Origin: Nocardioidaceae bacterium
GTDB taxonomy: Bacteria > Actinomycetota > Actinomycetes > Propionibacteriales > Nocardioidaceae
NCBI GenBank assembly: GCA_030655315.1
Contig: JAURVT010000050.1
Coordinates: 1-64,000, forward strand
DNA length: 64,000 bases
Direction of reading: 5' to 3'
The notes beneath the pieces are model-generated. The model saw only the letters and a program-made list of their open reading frames with translations. It had not been told where the DNA came from and searched no databases. A program made the translations under genes and the position numbers. This document shows positions 7,733 through 18,020 of the stretch, piece by piece (position 1 is the stretch's first letter; the number at the start of each line of letters is the position of its first letter).

Positions 7733-9121
7733 TCAGCCCAGCTGCTCCTCGAGGTCGAGGAGCGCGCCCTCGACCACCTCGGTCAGGGCGGGGTGGATCC
7801 AGTACTGGCCGCGGGCCAGCCCGGCGACGGGCTGACCGAAGCTCATCGCCTGGATCAGCGGCTGGACCAGCACCGACGCCTGCGGGCCGACGAGGTGCGC
7901 GCCGACGAGCAGACCGGTCGCGCGGTCGCCCACGAGCTTGACGAGGTATCCGGAGTCGTCCAGACCCATGGCCCAGCCGTGCGCGGTGTCGCCGTACTCG
8001 TGCACGGCGACGGCGACGTCGAGGTCGGCGTCGCGCGCCTGCTGCTCGGTCAGGCCGACGGCCGCCACCTGGGGGTGCGCGAAGACCGCGTTGGGGACGA
8101 ACCGGTGGTCCGAGACGACGAGGTCCTCGGGGTGGAGGAGGTTGTGCTGGACCACCCGCGCGTCCTGGTTCGCGACGTGCTTGAGCGGCTCGGGGCTCGA
8201 CAGGTCGCCGAGCGCCCAGACCCCCTCGGCCGACGTGCGCTGGTGCAGGTCGACGACGACGCGGCCCGCGTCGTCGACGTCGACGCCGCCCCGCTCGACC
8301 TCGAGCACGTCGGCGTTGGTGCGGCGGCCCACAGCGACGAGCACCAGGTCGACGTCGGCGGTGGAGCCGTCCGAGAGGTGGAGCGCGGCCGGGCTGCCCG
8401 AGCCGCTGGTCACCTTCTCGAGCGTGGTGTCGAGCCGGACGTCCCACCGGCGGCGCACGGTGTCGGTGAACACCCGGGCCACCTGCTCGTCGTGGTTGGC
8501 GATCAGGTGCGGCGCGGAGTCGACCTGCACCACGCTGGAGCCGAGCGAGGCGAAGACGTTGGCCAGCTCGCTGCCCACGTAGCCGCCGCCGATGATGCCG
8601 ATGCGGTCGGGCAGGGCGTCGATGCGCATGATCGAGTCGCTGGTGTGGTGCGGCACGTCGTGCAGGCCCGGGATGTCGGGGAGCACGGGACGGCTGCCGG
8701 CGGCGAGCACCACCTGGTCGGCGGTGAGGGTGACGCTGCTGCCGTCCTCGAGGTCGACGGCCAGCTCGCGCGGGCCGGTGAAGCGGCAGGTGCCGGTGAG
8801 GACGTCGACCCAGTCCAGACCCTCGCGGTACTCCTTGCCGCCCGCGGCGATCCCGTCGACGCGGCCCATGATGCGCTCGCGCATCGAGCGCCAGTCGGCC
8901 CCGCGGAAGACGGTGTCGACGTCGAGGTCGGAGCCGTGCGCGGCCGACTCGGCCACCTCGGCGGGGTAGGCGTACATCTTGGAGGGGATGCAGCCGCGGT
9001 TGACGCAGGTGCCGCCGAACGGCCCCCGCTCGACCATCGCGACGCTGAGGTGCGAGAAGCGGTCGTCGAGGATCGTGTTGCCGGATCCTGCTCCGACGAC
9101 GACGAGGTCGTAGTGGGTCAT
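7733..9121 (-). CDS. mtr: mycothione reductase
   Basis: A 462-residue flavoprotein disulfide reductase that regenerates mycothiol from mycothione disulfide with NADPH. FAD binding is seen at VVVGAGSGN (residues 7-15), the redox disulfide in GGTCVNRGCIPSK (Cys39 and Cys44), the NAD(P) site at GIIGGGYVGSELAN, the second FAD site at WALGDLSSP and the active-site His-Glu in the C-terminal HPALTEVVE. The opening YDLVVVGAGSGNTILDDRF is more like mycothione reductase than lipoamide dehydrogenase. The next gene upstream is a probable mycothiol-dependent enzyme, supporting the assignment. Confidence 0.87.
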   Translation of the reverse strand: MTHYDLVVVGAGSGNTILDDRFSHLSVAMVERGPFGGTCVNRGCIPSKMYAYPAEVAESAAHGSDLDVDTVFRGADWRSMRERIMGRVDGIAAGGKEYREGLDWVDVLTGTCRFTGPRELAVDLEDGSSVTLTADQVVLAAGSRPVLPDIPGLHDVPHHTSDSIMRIDALPDRIGIIGGGYVGSELANVFASLGSSVVQVDSAPHLIANHDEQVARVFTDTVRRRWDVRLDTTLEKVTSGSGSPAALHLSDGSTADVDLVLVAVGRRTNADVLEVERGGVDVDDAGRVVVDLHQRTSAEGVWALGDLSSPEPLKHVANQDARVVQHNLLHPEDLVVSDHRFVPNAVFAHPQVAAVGLTEQQARDADLDVAVAVHEYGDTAHGWAMGLDDSGYLVKLVGDRATGLLVGAHLVGPQASVLVQPLIQAMSFGQPVAGLARGQYWIHPALTEVVEGALLDLEEQLG

Positions 9122-9138
9122 GGGGGCCTTCCGAGAGG

Positions 9139-9828
9139 TCATTCGGGCAGGTCGGAGTCGGGCAGCGGCCCGAGGTGGGAGAACGCGTCGAGGTACGGGT
9201 CGAGGTCGCCGGCGGTCACCCAGGAGCGGAGCTGGCGCTCGCTGCGGCGGCTGGTCAGCGCCCGGGTGAGGTCGAACGTCGAGGCGTGGACGACGACGCC
9301 GGGGTCGCCCTCGGCGGACTGCCAGGACCAGTCGTCGGACTCGAGACGGACGGGCGCGGCGGCGTCGTCGAGGGAGGCGGCGAGCCGGCCGGCCATCCGG
9401 TCGCGGATCGAGGCCAGGCCGTCGGTGTCGCGGGCGCCCGGCTCGTCGAGCGCGCCGCGCAGGTCCTGCTCGTGGATGAGCAGGTCGCCGAGGGGACGCG
9501 GGTCCTGCCGGCGCACGTAGGTCTCGAGGGCGTCGGCGTCGGCGGCCCACTCCTCGAGCAGCTCGGCGACGGACCGGTCGGCGCGGGCGTCGACCTGCTC
9601 CTGCGTCCACGTGCTGTTGTGGTCGTCGGCCTCCTCGCCGGCGAGGACGTCGTGGTCGAGGCCGATGACGTGCGACAGCAGCTCGCGGGCCGTCCAGTCC
9701 GGGCAGGCCGGCACGTCGACGTCCATCGCCTCCTCGCCCGCGTCCTCCACCAGGGCGACGACCCGCTCGTACGCGTCGCGCCACTCGCGTGCGGCGTCCG
9801 GGTCTCCGGTGGGGGTCTGGTCGGGCAT
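9139..9828 (-). CDS. maleylpyruvate isomerase-type, probable mycothiol-dependent enzyme
   Basis: A 229-residue protein of the DinB/MDMPI fold. The N-terminal four-helix bundle carries CPDWTARELLSHVIGLDHD and LLIHEQDLRGAL, which supply the metal-binding His residues typical of mycothiol-dependent S-transferases. The C-terminal part (ESDDWSWQSAEGDP, DLTRALTSRRS) matches the second domain of this family. It is 17 bp upstream of the mycothione reductase start on the same strand, so the pair probably form an operon for a mycothiol-linked detoxification or isomerisation. Substrate unknown. Confidence 0.8.
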   Translation of the reverse strand: MPDQTPTGDPDAAREWRDAYERVVALVEDAGEEAMDVDVPACPDWTARELLSHVIGLDHDVLAGEEADDHNSTWTQEQVDARADRSVAELLEEWAADADALETYVRRQDPRPLGDLLIHEQDLRGALDEPGARDTDGLASIRDRMAGRLAASLDDAAAPVRLESDDWSWQSAEGDPGVVVHASTFDLTRALTSRRSERQLRSWVTAGDLDPYLDAFSHLGPLPDSDLPE

Positions 9829-9944
9829 GCGGACTCCTGACGGGTGGGTGCAAGGCGGGCATCAGTCTGCCCGAGGGGCCGCGGTCACACCCGCCGAGCG
9901 GCCGGGACCCCGGCCGCTCGGCGGTGCGAGGCGAGCTGCCGGTG

Positions 9945-11981
<2,037 letters not shown>

Positions 11982-12052
11982 GATCAGCAGTATGGGCTGA
12001 GGCACTGACGGCCACCGATCACGCGAGGTGCGTCACACCCCGGTGTCGCGGG

Positions 12053-12496
12053 TCAGGTAAGACCGGACCAGCACTCGCCGCTGCCGCCCAGGAAGTCCTG
12101 CAGACCGTCGTGGACGAGGCCCACGTGGTCGTTGATCCACGGCTCGAGCGAGCGTCGGAGCAGCGGTGACTGCACGTCGACGGCGTAGGAGAGCCGCGTG
12201 CCGCCCGCGCTCCTCCGGAGCTCGATCGTCTCGAAGACCGTGGCGATCCCGGCCTCCGTGCGCAGCTTGAGCAGGCTGGGCGCGACGGACTCCACGACGC
12301 TCAGCGTGGCCCCGACGCTCTGCTCGCCGATGGCCATCGTGCAGCTCAGCTCGGACGACGGGTGCAGGGCGCCCGTCTCGTCGCCGTCGCACCGGTCGAC
12401 GCCGCTCCACGTCGCGAGGTTGTCGACGTCGACCAGTGCCGGCCACACCCACCTCAGGGGGACCGGGGAGTCGACGACGCAACGTTGGGCGAGCAC
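12053..12496 (-). CDS. SRPBCC (START-like) family protein
   Basis: A 147-residue protein with a GTG start. It has the helix-grip layout of polyketide-cyclase/START-like proteins: an opening strand with SPVPLRWVWPALVDVDNLAT, central strands ending in VFETIELRRSAGGTRLSYAV, and a long C-terminal helix (RRSLEPWINDHVGLVHDGLQ). Such proteins bind hydrophobic ligands; no catalytic residue can be named. It stands alone between glgX and the divergent HNH gene. Confidence 0.75.
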   Translation of the reverse strand: MLAQRCVVDSPVPLRWVWPALVDVDNLATWSGVDRCDGDETGALHPSSELSCTMAIGEQSVGATLSVVESVAPSLLKLRTEAGIATVFETIELRRSAGGTRLSYAVDVQSPLLRRSLEPWINDHVGLVHDGLQDFLGGSGECWSGLT

Positions 12497-12646
12497 CTCA
12501 TCGATGCTAGGCGCGGGTGTGGGGGGTGTGCAGGTCGTCGGGACGGTTTGGGGGGTGTGTGGGTGCTGGGCTGGTGCTGCTCACTGGCGGCTACGGGCCG
12601 GGGGCGGTCCGCGGCGGCGGGGTCGGTGGCCGGGTACGGGCTGTCT

Positions 12647-12673
12647 CTTGCATCGTCCACAGATGACTGCAAG
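12647..12673. promoter_or_regulatory. CTTGCA/TGCAAG inverted repeat
   Basis: CTTGCA at 12647 and TGCAAG at 12668 form a perfect 6-bp inverted repeat with a 15-bp spacer, upstream of the SOS-like box. The same half-sites form a tight palindrome at 36442. It may be a regulator site; no protein is assigned. Confidence 0.3.
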
Positions 12674-12700
12674 GCCCTTCCTTCGACATCCCTGCCTTGG

Positions 12701-12721
12701 TAGAATCGAGCATACGTTCGA
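12701..12721 (+). promoter_or_regulatory. LexA-type SOS box overlapping a -10 element
   Basis: TCGAGCATACGTTCGA at 12706-12721 matches the mycobacterial SOS box form TCGAAC-N4-GTTCGA at all but one position. It overlaps the 3' end of TAGAAT (12701-12706), a good -10 hexamer, and is followed by the GGAGGA ribosome site and the ATG at 12739. Repression by LexA at such a site would block transcription until DNA damage. Confidence 0.7.
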
Positions 12722-12738
12722 CTCACGGAGGACCTGTC

Positions 12739-14058
12739 ATGACCGTCTCTGCTCTCCCGCTCACCGAGCACCCCGCGTTCGCGGTGCTGGTCGCGGTCGA
12801 GGGCGCGCTCGCCGCGGGTGGTGACCTGTCGGTCTACGAGGGTCTGTCGGCCCAGGACGCGGTGACGCTCGCGGGGCGGTGGAGCCGGGTGAACTCCCGC
12901 GTGGCCGCGCATGCGATGGCCGCGACGCGGTCGGTGGACCGGTCGGGTGCTGCCAGGAAGGCCGGCTCGTCCTCGACGGGGTCGCTGCTGGCGAGCCAGT
13001 TCGGTGGCGACCGCCACGCCGCAGCACGGGACGTTCACCTGGGCCGGGCGCTGGAGAGGGCGACGCTGACCGAGCAGGCGCTCGCGGACGGGCTGATCTC
13101 CAAGGAGCAGGCCCGTCTGATCGCCCGGACCATCGCGGGTCTGCCCGACGACATTCCGGCTGAGACGCGCGCGACGTGCGAGCGGGCGCTGATCGAGGAC
13201 GCCCAGACCCTCACCTGGCGCGACCTGCAGTACTGCGCCGACCGGATCAGCGACCTCTTCAGGCCGGTCGAGGACGTCGACGCCGACGAGGGGCGGGCGG
13301 TCCAGGACCGGGAGCGCCTGGCGTACGAGCGGTCCCAGCTGTGGATGCGGGACAACCGCGACGGCACCTGGGGCGGGTCCTTCACCCTCCCCGAAGCGCA
13401 GGCCGGGGCGCTGAAAAGCGCGTTGGACGGGTTCGCAGCACCGCGCCGACGTCACCTCGACGACGGGCAGGGCGACACCGGCCTGACCTACCCCCAGCGC
13501 CAAGGCCGCGCGCTCGTCGCGCTCATCGACCACCTCCCCACCGACGGGTTGCCGGACGCCGGCGGGTCCGGGATGACCGTGACGGTGAACCTGGACCTGC
13601 AGCAGCTCATCGACGGCATCGGCACCGCGACCACGTCCACCGGGCAGCGCATGAGCGCCAGCCAGGTCCGGCTGCACGCCTGCCGAGCCGGGATCATCCC
13701 CCAGGTCCTCGGAGGACAGTCGCTCCCGCTCGACCTCGGCCGCAAGCAACGACTGTTCAGCCCGGCCCAGCGGGTGGCGCTGGCGCACCGGGACCAGGGC
13801 TGCGCGATGCCCGACTGCGACCGGCCACCGTCCTGGTGCGAGGCCCACCACGCCAGAGAACCCTGGGCCCACGGCGGGGCCACGGATCTGGAGGACGGCG
13901 TGCTGCTCTGCGCCTTCCACCACCGGATGATTCACGAGGACGACTGGGTCATCACCTTCGACACCGACGACAGGCGACCCGCGTTCATCCCACCGGCACG
14001 CCTCGACCCGTACCGGCGACCCCGCACCAGCACCCGCTACCGGCCCCGGCGGACGTGA
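12739..14058 (+). CDS. DUF222 / HNH endonuclease (13E12 repeat family)
   Basis: A 439-residue protein with an ATG preceded by GGAGGA. Residues about 20-330 form the helical DUF222 region (LLASQFGGDRHAAARDVHLG, LISKEQARLIARTIAGLP). The C-terminus is an HNH module: CAMPDCDRPPSWCEAHHARE, then HGGATDLEDGVLLCAFHHRM, with four zinc-type Cys residues and the His pair intact. Related 13E12 proteins occur in many copies in actinobacteria and several in mycobacteria sit behind SOS boxes, as here. The likely activity is DNA nicking or cleavage linked to DNA damage or mobility, but the biological role is unknown. Confidence 0.92.
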   Translation: MTVSALPLTEHPAFAVLVAVEGALAAGGDLSVYEGLSAQDAVTLAGRWSRVNSRVAAHAMAATRSVDRSGAARKAGSSSTGSLLASQFGGDRHAAARDVHLGRALERATLTEQALADGLISKEQARLIARTIAGLPDDIPAETRATCERALIEDAQTLTWRDLQYCADRISDLFRPVEDVDADEGRAVQDRERLAYERSQLWMRDNRDGTWGGSFTLPEAQAGALKSALDGFAAPRRRHLDDGQGDTGLTYPQRQGRALVALIDHLPTDGLPDAGGSGMTVTVNLDLQQLIDGIGTATTSTGQRMSASQVRLHACRAGIIPQVLGGQSLPLDLGRKQRLFSPAQRVALAHRDQGCAMPDCDRPPSWCEAHHAREPWAHGGATDLEDGVLLCAFHHRMIHEDDWVITFDTDDRRPAFIPPARLDPYRRPRTSTRYRPRRT

Positions 14059-14224
14059 GACGCATCTATGGCTTGGCGCATCTCCGCCGAGGGAGCTCTC
14101 GAGCGCCGTGGTCACGATCGACCTGGGCGACAGGGCGACGTCTCGGACCTGCGCATCGACCAGCCGGATCACCACCCGGCTCTCCTGAGGAGTCCGGACA
14201 TCTCGCCTGATCGGGAGGTGGGGC

Positions 14225-14725
14225 GTGGTCCGGTCTGGGATCGTGGGTGACGTGCCAAAGGTTCCGGGAACACGCGCCGTCCGCCGCATCGCCCTCGAGG
14301 TGCTGGGGTGGGTGCTCGTCGTGGTGGGCATCGCCGCCCTCGTCCTGCCCGGGCCGGGCCTGCTCGCGCTGTTCGCCGGGCTCGCCGTGCTGTCGCAGCA
14401 GTACGAGTGGGCCGAGCGGCGCCTCGAGCCGGTCAAGCGGCAGGCGTTCAAGACCGCCGCCGACGGCGTGCAGACCTGGCCGCGGATCATCGGGTCGACC
14501 CTCGGGGCGCTGTCGCTGGCCGTGATCGGCGTCGTGTGGGGCCTGCGACCTGACGCGCCCGGCTGGTGGCCGCTGCGCGAGTCGTGGTGGCTGATCGGCG
14601 GGTGGGGCACCGGAGCCACCCTGATCTTCTCGAGCATCGCCGCGCTGGCGATGATCGTCTACAGCTTCCGGCGGTTCCGCGGCGTCGACACCGACGCGGC
14701 CGCCGACGCCGCCACCTCGCGCTGA
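14225..14725 (+). CDS. PGPGW (TIGR02611-like) membrane protein
   Basis: A 166-residue protein with a GTG start 6 bases after GGGAGG. The first hydrophobic pair carries the PGPG motif (VLVVVGIAALVLPGPGLLAL and the following FAGLAVLSQQYEW), then a basic stretch ERRLEPVKRQAFKTA and two further helices (LGALSLAVIGVVWGL, LIFSSIAALAMIVYSF). The family is widespread in actinobacteria and of unknown function. The 166 bp between the HNH gene and this start hold only a weak 60-codon frame that I do not call. Confidence 0.8.
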   Translation: MVRSGIVGDVPKVPGTRAVRRIALEVLGWVLVVVGIAALVLPGPGLLALFAGLAVLSQQYEWAERRLEPVKRQAFKTAADGVQTWPRIIGSTLGALSLAVIGVVWGLRPDAPGWWPLRESWWLIGGWGTGATLIFSSIAALAMIVYSFRRFRGVDTDAAADAATSR

Positions 14726-14732
14726 CCGCCGC

Positions 14733-14760
14733 GGAGCCGGGACACGCGTCCCGGCTCCGA
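14733..14760. terminator. bidirectional hairpin terminator
   Basis: A perfect 12-bp stem (CGGAGCCGGGAC / GTCCCGGCTCCG) with a 4-base loop lies between two convergent gene ends and can serve both. No U-tract follows, as is common in GC-rich actinobacteria. Confidence 0.8.
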
Positions 14761-14770
14761 CGGACGGGCG

Positions 14771-15637
14771 TCAGCTCGCCGAGGGCGCCGCGCTCGGCTT
14801 CGGGGCGTCGGCTCCGGGCTTGGGGGCGTCGGCTCCGGGCTCGGGCGCGTCGGCTCCGGGCTTGGGCGCGTCCGCTCCGGGCTTGGGCGCGTCCGCACCG
14901 GGCTTGGGGGCGTCGGCTCCGGGCTTCGGGGCATCTGCGTCGGCACCGGGCTTGGGGCCGCCATCCTTGGCCGCCGGGCCACCGGCCGGTCCGCAGCCCT
15001 CACGGGCGTCCTCGGGCGGGGCCGGCTTCTCGCCGTCGGCGTCGCTCTTCGGGGCGGGCGGCTCGGGTGCGTCAGCCGGGGGCTTCGGCGCGTCGGCCGG
15101 CGGCTCGGGGGCGTCCGTCGGAGGCGTGGGTGCCTCGCCCTTCTCAGCACCGCCCTTCTCCGCGCCGGCCTTCGGAGTGGGGGGCTTGGGTGCGTCGGCC
15201 GGGAGTTTCGGCGCGTCCTTCTCCTCGCCCTTCCCGGCGCCCTTCTCGGGCGACCCCTGGGGTCCGCCCTCGGGCGGGGCGGGACAGGTGGTGGCGTCCT
15301 CGGACGACTCCTCGCCCTGGCTCGCGTCGTCGCTGGGCGCGGGGGTGGAGTCGCCGCCGCCGGTCTGGACCGACGCCGCGGTCGTGCGGACCGCGTCCGA
15401 GCCGGAGTCACCGCCGGCGATCGCGGGCACGGAGAAGGCCACCACGGCACCGGCGACGGCGAGCGCGGCGAGGCCGCCGGCGAGGCGTCCGCGGGTGGGG
15501 CGGCGGGTCCGTCCCACCGCGGGCAGCTCCGAGGTGGTCACGGTGGCGTCCTGGTCGGTGCGGCCGGCGTCGCGGCGGCGGCCCATCGCGCGCAGCTGGT
15601 CGAGGGGGTTCTTGTCCGAGGTCACGGTGGTCTCCAT
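14771..15637 (-). CDS. membrane-anchored Pro/Ala/Lys-rich repeat protein
   Basis: A 288-residue protein starting at the ATG at 15637. A short cytoplasmic part (LDQLRAMGRRRDAGR) leads to one membrane helix near residues 53-74 (LAGGLAALAVAGAVVAFSVP). The rest is an extracytoplasmic low-complexity tail. It ends in about ten copies of a seven-residue unit, PGADAPK with small changes, encoded by 21-bp direct repeats. Cys residues occur only in TTCPAP and EGCGP. Such tails often span or bind the cell wall. It is divergent from a response regulator, suggesting shared control. No enzymatic domain. Confidence 0.7.
   Translation of the reverse strand: METTVTSDKNPLDQLRAMGRRRDAGRTDQDATVTTSELPAVGRTRRPTRGRLAGGLAALAVAGAVVAFSVPAIAGGDSGSDAVRTTAASVQTGGGDSTPAPSDDASQGEESSEDATTCPAPPEGGPQGSPEKGAGKGEEKDAPKLPADAPKPPTPKAGAEKGGAEKGEAPTPPTDAPEPPADAPKPPADAPEPPAPKSDADGEKPAPPEDAREGCGPAGGPAAKDGGPKPGADADAPKPGADAPKPGADAPKPGADAPKPGADAPEPGADAPKPGADAPKPSAAPSAS
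14772..14960. repeat. 21-bp direct repeats coding for PGADAPK units
   Basis: Successive 21-bp units such as GGGCTTGGGGGCGTCGGCTCC (plus strand) encode the C-terminal heptads of the Pro-rich protein. Slippage here could change the tail length between strains. Confidence 0.75.
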
Positions 15638-15739
15638 CTGGTTCGGTCCCGGCTCCGACGGGGGCGTCGGGTCGGCGTTGTCACCACCGTGACGGCCGGG
15701 CCTGAAGACGACCTCAAGGACGACGCCGGACGGACCCTT

Positions 15740-15756
15740 CTTCAGGCGACCTTCAG
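15740..15756 (+). promoter_or_regulatory. 11-bp spaced direct repeat, OmpR/PhoB-type site
   Basis: CTTCAG occurs at 15740 and again at 15751, one helical turn apart, 23 bp before the response-regulator start. OmpR/PhoB-family regulators bind such head-to-tail repeats, so autoregulation is plausible. CTGAAG at 15702, the same half-site on the other strand, lies toward the divergent gene. Confidence 0.4.
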
Positions 15757-15778
15757 CCTGGCTCGCCACACTCGTGCC

Positions 15779-16474
15779 ATGGCAGCTCGTCCCTCCTCGG
15801 TCCCCCGTGCACGCGTCCTGGTCGTGGAGGACGACGACACGATCCGCACGAGCGTCGCGGCCGCACTCGCCGACGCCGGCCACGCGGTCGACGCCGCGCC
15901 CGACGGGTCGGACCTGGAGGAGCGGCTCGCGTCGTTCCGGCCGTCGGCGGTGGTGCTCGACTGGATGCTCCCCGGACGCGACGGACCCCGCCTCGCGCAG
16001 GTGGTGCGCGCGACGTCGGCGGCCGGCATCGTCATGGTCACCGCACGTGACGAGGTGCCCGACCGGTTGGCCGGGTTCGAGGCCGGCGTGGACGACTACG
16101 TGACCAAGCCGTTCGCGATGGCCGAGCTGCTCGCGCGGGTGACCGCGGTGCTGAGGCGTACGGGCGCGATCGGGTCGGTGGTCCAGGTGGCCGACCTGAC
16201 GATCGACGAGGAGGCCGGGCTCGTGATGCGCGCCGGACGCGCGGTCGACCTCACGGCCACCGAGTTCCGGCTCCTCGCCTACCTCGCGGCCAACCGCGAC
16301 CGGGTGCTGTCGGGCACGCAGCTGCTCACCCAGGTCTGGGGGTACGACGACTACGCCGAGAACCTGGTCCAGGTCCACATCAGCGCGCTGCGCCGCAAGC
16401 TCGAGGCGCACGGCGACCGCCTGGTGCACACCGTCCGCGGCCTCGGGTACCGGCTGAGCGCGCCGCCCCCCTGA
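15779..16474 (+). CDS. OmpR/PhoB-family response regulator (orphan)
   Basis: A 231-residue two-domain regulator with an ATG start. The receiver domain (residues 10-125) has the acidic pair in VLVVEDDDTIR, the phosphorylated Asp in AVVLDWMLPGRDGP, the Thr in GIVMVTARDE and the Lys in VDDYVTKPF. The C-terminal winged helix (about 135-228) carries VDLTATEFRLLAYLAANRDR and VQVHISALRRKLEAHG. No histidine kinase lies beside it, so it is an orphan within this window. A terminator hairpin follows at 16560. Confidence 0.93.
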   Translation: MAARPSSVPRARVLVVEDDDTIRTSVAAALADAGHAVDAAPDGSDLEERLASFRPSAVVLDWMLPGRDGPRLAQVVRATSAAGIVMVTARDEVPDRLAGFEAGVDDYVTKPFAMAELLARVTAVLRRTGAIGSVVQVADLTIDEEAGLVMRAGRAVDLTATEFRLLAYLAANRDRVLSGTQLLTQVWGYDDYAENLVQVHISALRRKLEAHGDRLVHTVRGLGYRLSAPPP

Positions 16475-16559
16475 CCCACCGGGTAGCCCTGCGTGCGCTC
16501 AGGACGATCCTGGTCGACCACCGGGTCGCGAGACGCAAGCCCCCTGTGCCCGGACGCAC

Positions 16560-16593
16560 GAACGCCCCACCCCGGTCGCGGGGTGGGGCGTTC
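16560..16593. terminator. strong hairpin terminator
   Basis: GAACGCCCCACCCCG pairs perfectly with CGGGGTGGGGCGTTC over 15 bp around a GTCG loop. It lies between the convergent response-regulator gene and a small minus-strand gene and can end both transcripts. Confidence 0.85.
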
Positions 16594-16604
16594 GGGGCGT
16601 CGGG

Positions 16605-16799
16605 TCAGGAGCGGTGCGAGCCGCCGCCGCCGTCGCCGGACTCGATGGACGCCTCGAGGGCGTCGACCTGGGACTGCCAGACCTGCTTGAAGATCGGACC
16701 GTCCAGCTCCTGGGGGTCGGCGATCGGCAGGACCGTGTCCTCGGAGCCGCCGAGGTCGGCTCCCTGGTCCACCTGCGCGTCGGTGCTCGTCGTCGACAT
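16605..16799 (-). CDS. small acidic hypothetical protein, 64 aa
   Basis: The ATG at 16799 has GAGG about 8 bases upstream. The protein is acidic and hydrophilic, with one probable amphipathic helix (IFKQVWQSQVDALEASIES) and a Gly-rich C-terminus. No Cys, signal or membrane segment. It begins with a TTSTDAQVDQGADLGG stretch typical of disordered tails. I do not recognise the family; the terminator directly after its stop supports a real gene. Confidence 0.5.
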   Translation of the reverse strand: MSTTSTDAQVDQGADLGGSEDTVLPIADPQELDGPIFKQVWQSQVDALEASIESGDGGGGSHRS

Positions 16800-16924
16800 G
16801 CTGCTACCTCGTGTTTCCTCGGACGGCCGGAAACGGCCCTGTGATCTCACTGTGACGCGTGGGGCGGCCGAACGCCACTTCTGGGGTGGTGGGAGTGGCT
16901 CGCGGCACACCCCCGGAGAGGCGG

Positions 16925-17788
16925 TCAGGCGGAGTAGTCGTAGAAGCCGCGACCGGACTTCTTGCCCACCAGGCCGGCGTCGACCATGCGGTCGAGGAGC
17001 GGCGGCGGCGAGTACAGGGGCTCCTTGAACTCGCCGTACATCGACAGGCCGATGGCGCGGACGGTGTCGAGCCCGATCAGGTCGCTCAGCGCGAGCGGGC
17101 CCATCGGGTGGCCGCACCCCAGCACCATGCCCTGGTCGATGTCGGCGGCCGACGCGTAGCCGGCCTCGTACATCCGGATCGCCGACAGCAGGTACGGCAC
17201 CAGCAGGCTGTTGACGACGAACCCGGCGCGGTCGGTGGCCTCGATCGGCTCCTTGCCGAGCGCGTCGGTGACGAAGCCGCGCATCCGCTCGGTCGTGTCG
17301 GACGACGTCGTCAGCGACGGCACCAGCTCGACCAGCTGCATCACGGGGGCGGGGTTGAAGAAGTGCACGCCCATCACCTGGCCGGGGCGGCCCGAGACGG
17401 CGCCGAGCTTGACGATCGGGATGGACGAGGTGTTGGAGGCGAGCACCGCGTCGTCCTGGGTGAGGATCGCGCCGATGGTGCTGAACAGGTCGAGCTTGGT
17501 CCGCTCGTCCTCCGAGGCCGCCTCGACGACGAGGTCGCGGTCGGCGAGCTCGGCGAGGCTGGTGCCGAAGCGCAGGCGGGAGCCGGCGGTGGCGCGCTCG
17601 TCCTCGGTGATCTTCTGACGCTTCAGGGCCCGGTCGAGCGAGGCCTCGACGCGCTTCTGCGCGCCGTCGGCGGCGTCCTGGTCGACCTCGACCACCAGGG
17701 TGTCCAGGCCCGCCCGGGCCGTCACCTCCGCGATGCCGGACCCCATCAGGCCCCCGCCGACGACGCCGACACGTGCGATCTCGCTCAT
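16925..17788 (-). CDS. 3-hydroxyacyl-CoA (3-hydroxybutyryl-CoA) dehydrogenase
   Basis: A 287-residue protein, the standard length for single-function enzymes of this family. It would interconvert 3-hydroxyacyl-CoA and 3-oxoacyl-CoA with NAD(P). The Rossmann motif is VGVVGGGLMGSGIAEVTARA at the N-terminus, the catalytic His lies in GVHFFNPAPVMQLVELV, and DRAGFVVNSLLVPYLLSAI with LIGLDTVRAIGLSMYGEF forms the helical C-terminal domain. The gene stands alone and is divergent from the arabinose operon. Confidence 0.92.
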   Translation of the reverse strand: MSEIARVGVVGGGLMGSGIAEVTARAGLDTLVVEVDQDAADGAQKRVEASLDRALKRQKITEDERATAGSRLRFGTSLAELADRDLVVEAASEDERTKLDLFSTIGAILTQDDAVLASNTSSIPIVKLGAVSGRPGQVMGVHFFNPAPVMQLVELVPSLTTSSDTTERMRGFVTDALGKEPIEATDRAGFVVNSLLVPYLLSAIRMYEAGYASAADIDQGMVLGCGHPMGPLALSDLIGLDTVRAIGLSMYGEFKEPLYSPPPLLDRMVDAGLVGKKSGRGFYDYSA

Positions 17789-17953
17789 CTGTCTCCTCCT
17801 CGGGTGCTGCGGCTCGACCCCAGCATGCCGCGCCAGCGGCGACGGGGTGCGACCGGTCGTCCCGGCCCGGGACGCCGGGGATCTCGGGGTGCGGGAGCAG
17901 CCCGTCGGGTGTATCTCGGTCCCGACCATCTGGACGAGGTGCAGCAGGGTGCA

Positions 17954-17971
17954 CCTGTGATCGTTAACAGG
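17954..17971. promoter_or_regulatory. LacI-family operator-like palindrome, distal site
   Basis: CCTGTGATCGTTAACAGG is an 18-bp near-perfect palindrome with a central CG, typical of LacI-family sites. It lies 80 bp upstream of a second similar site, allowing a DNA loop. It resembles, as I remember it, the AraR site of corynebacteria (ATGTWAGCGNTNACAT). Confidence 0.6.
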
Positions 17972-18020
17972 CGCGAGCGTCGGATCGCCCATCCTCAGCC
18001 GCAAAGTGTCGTAAGACGGC

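Noticed and set aside
14068-14250. A 60-codon open frame between the HNH gene and the PGPGW protein gene
   Set aside because: No ribosome site, ordinary-looking composition of random GC-rich translation, and it overlaps the start of the next gene.
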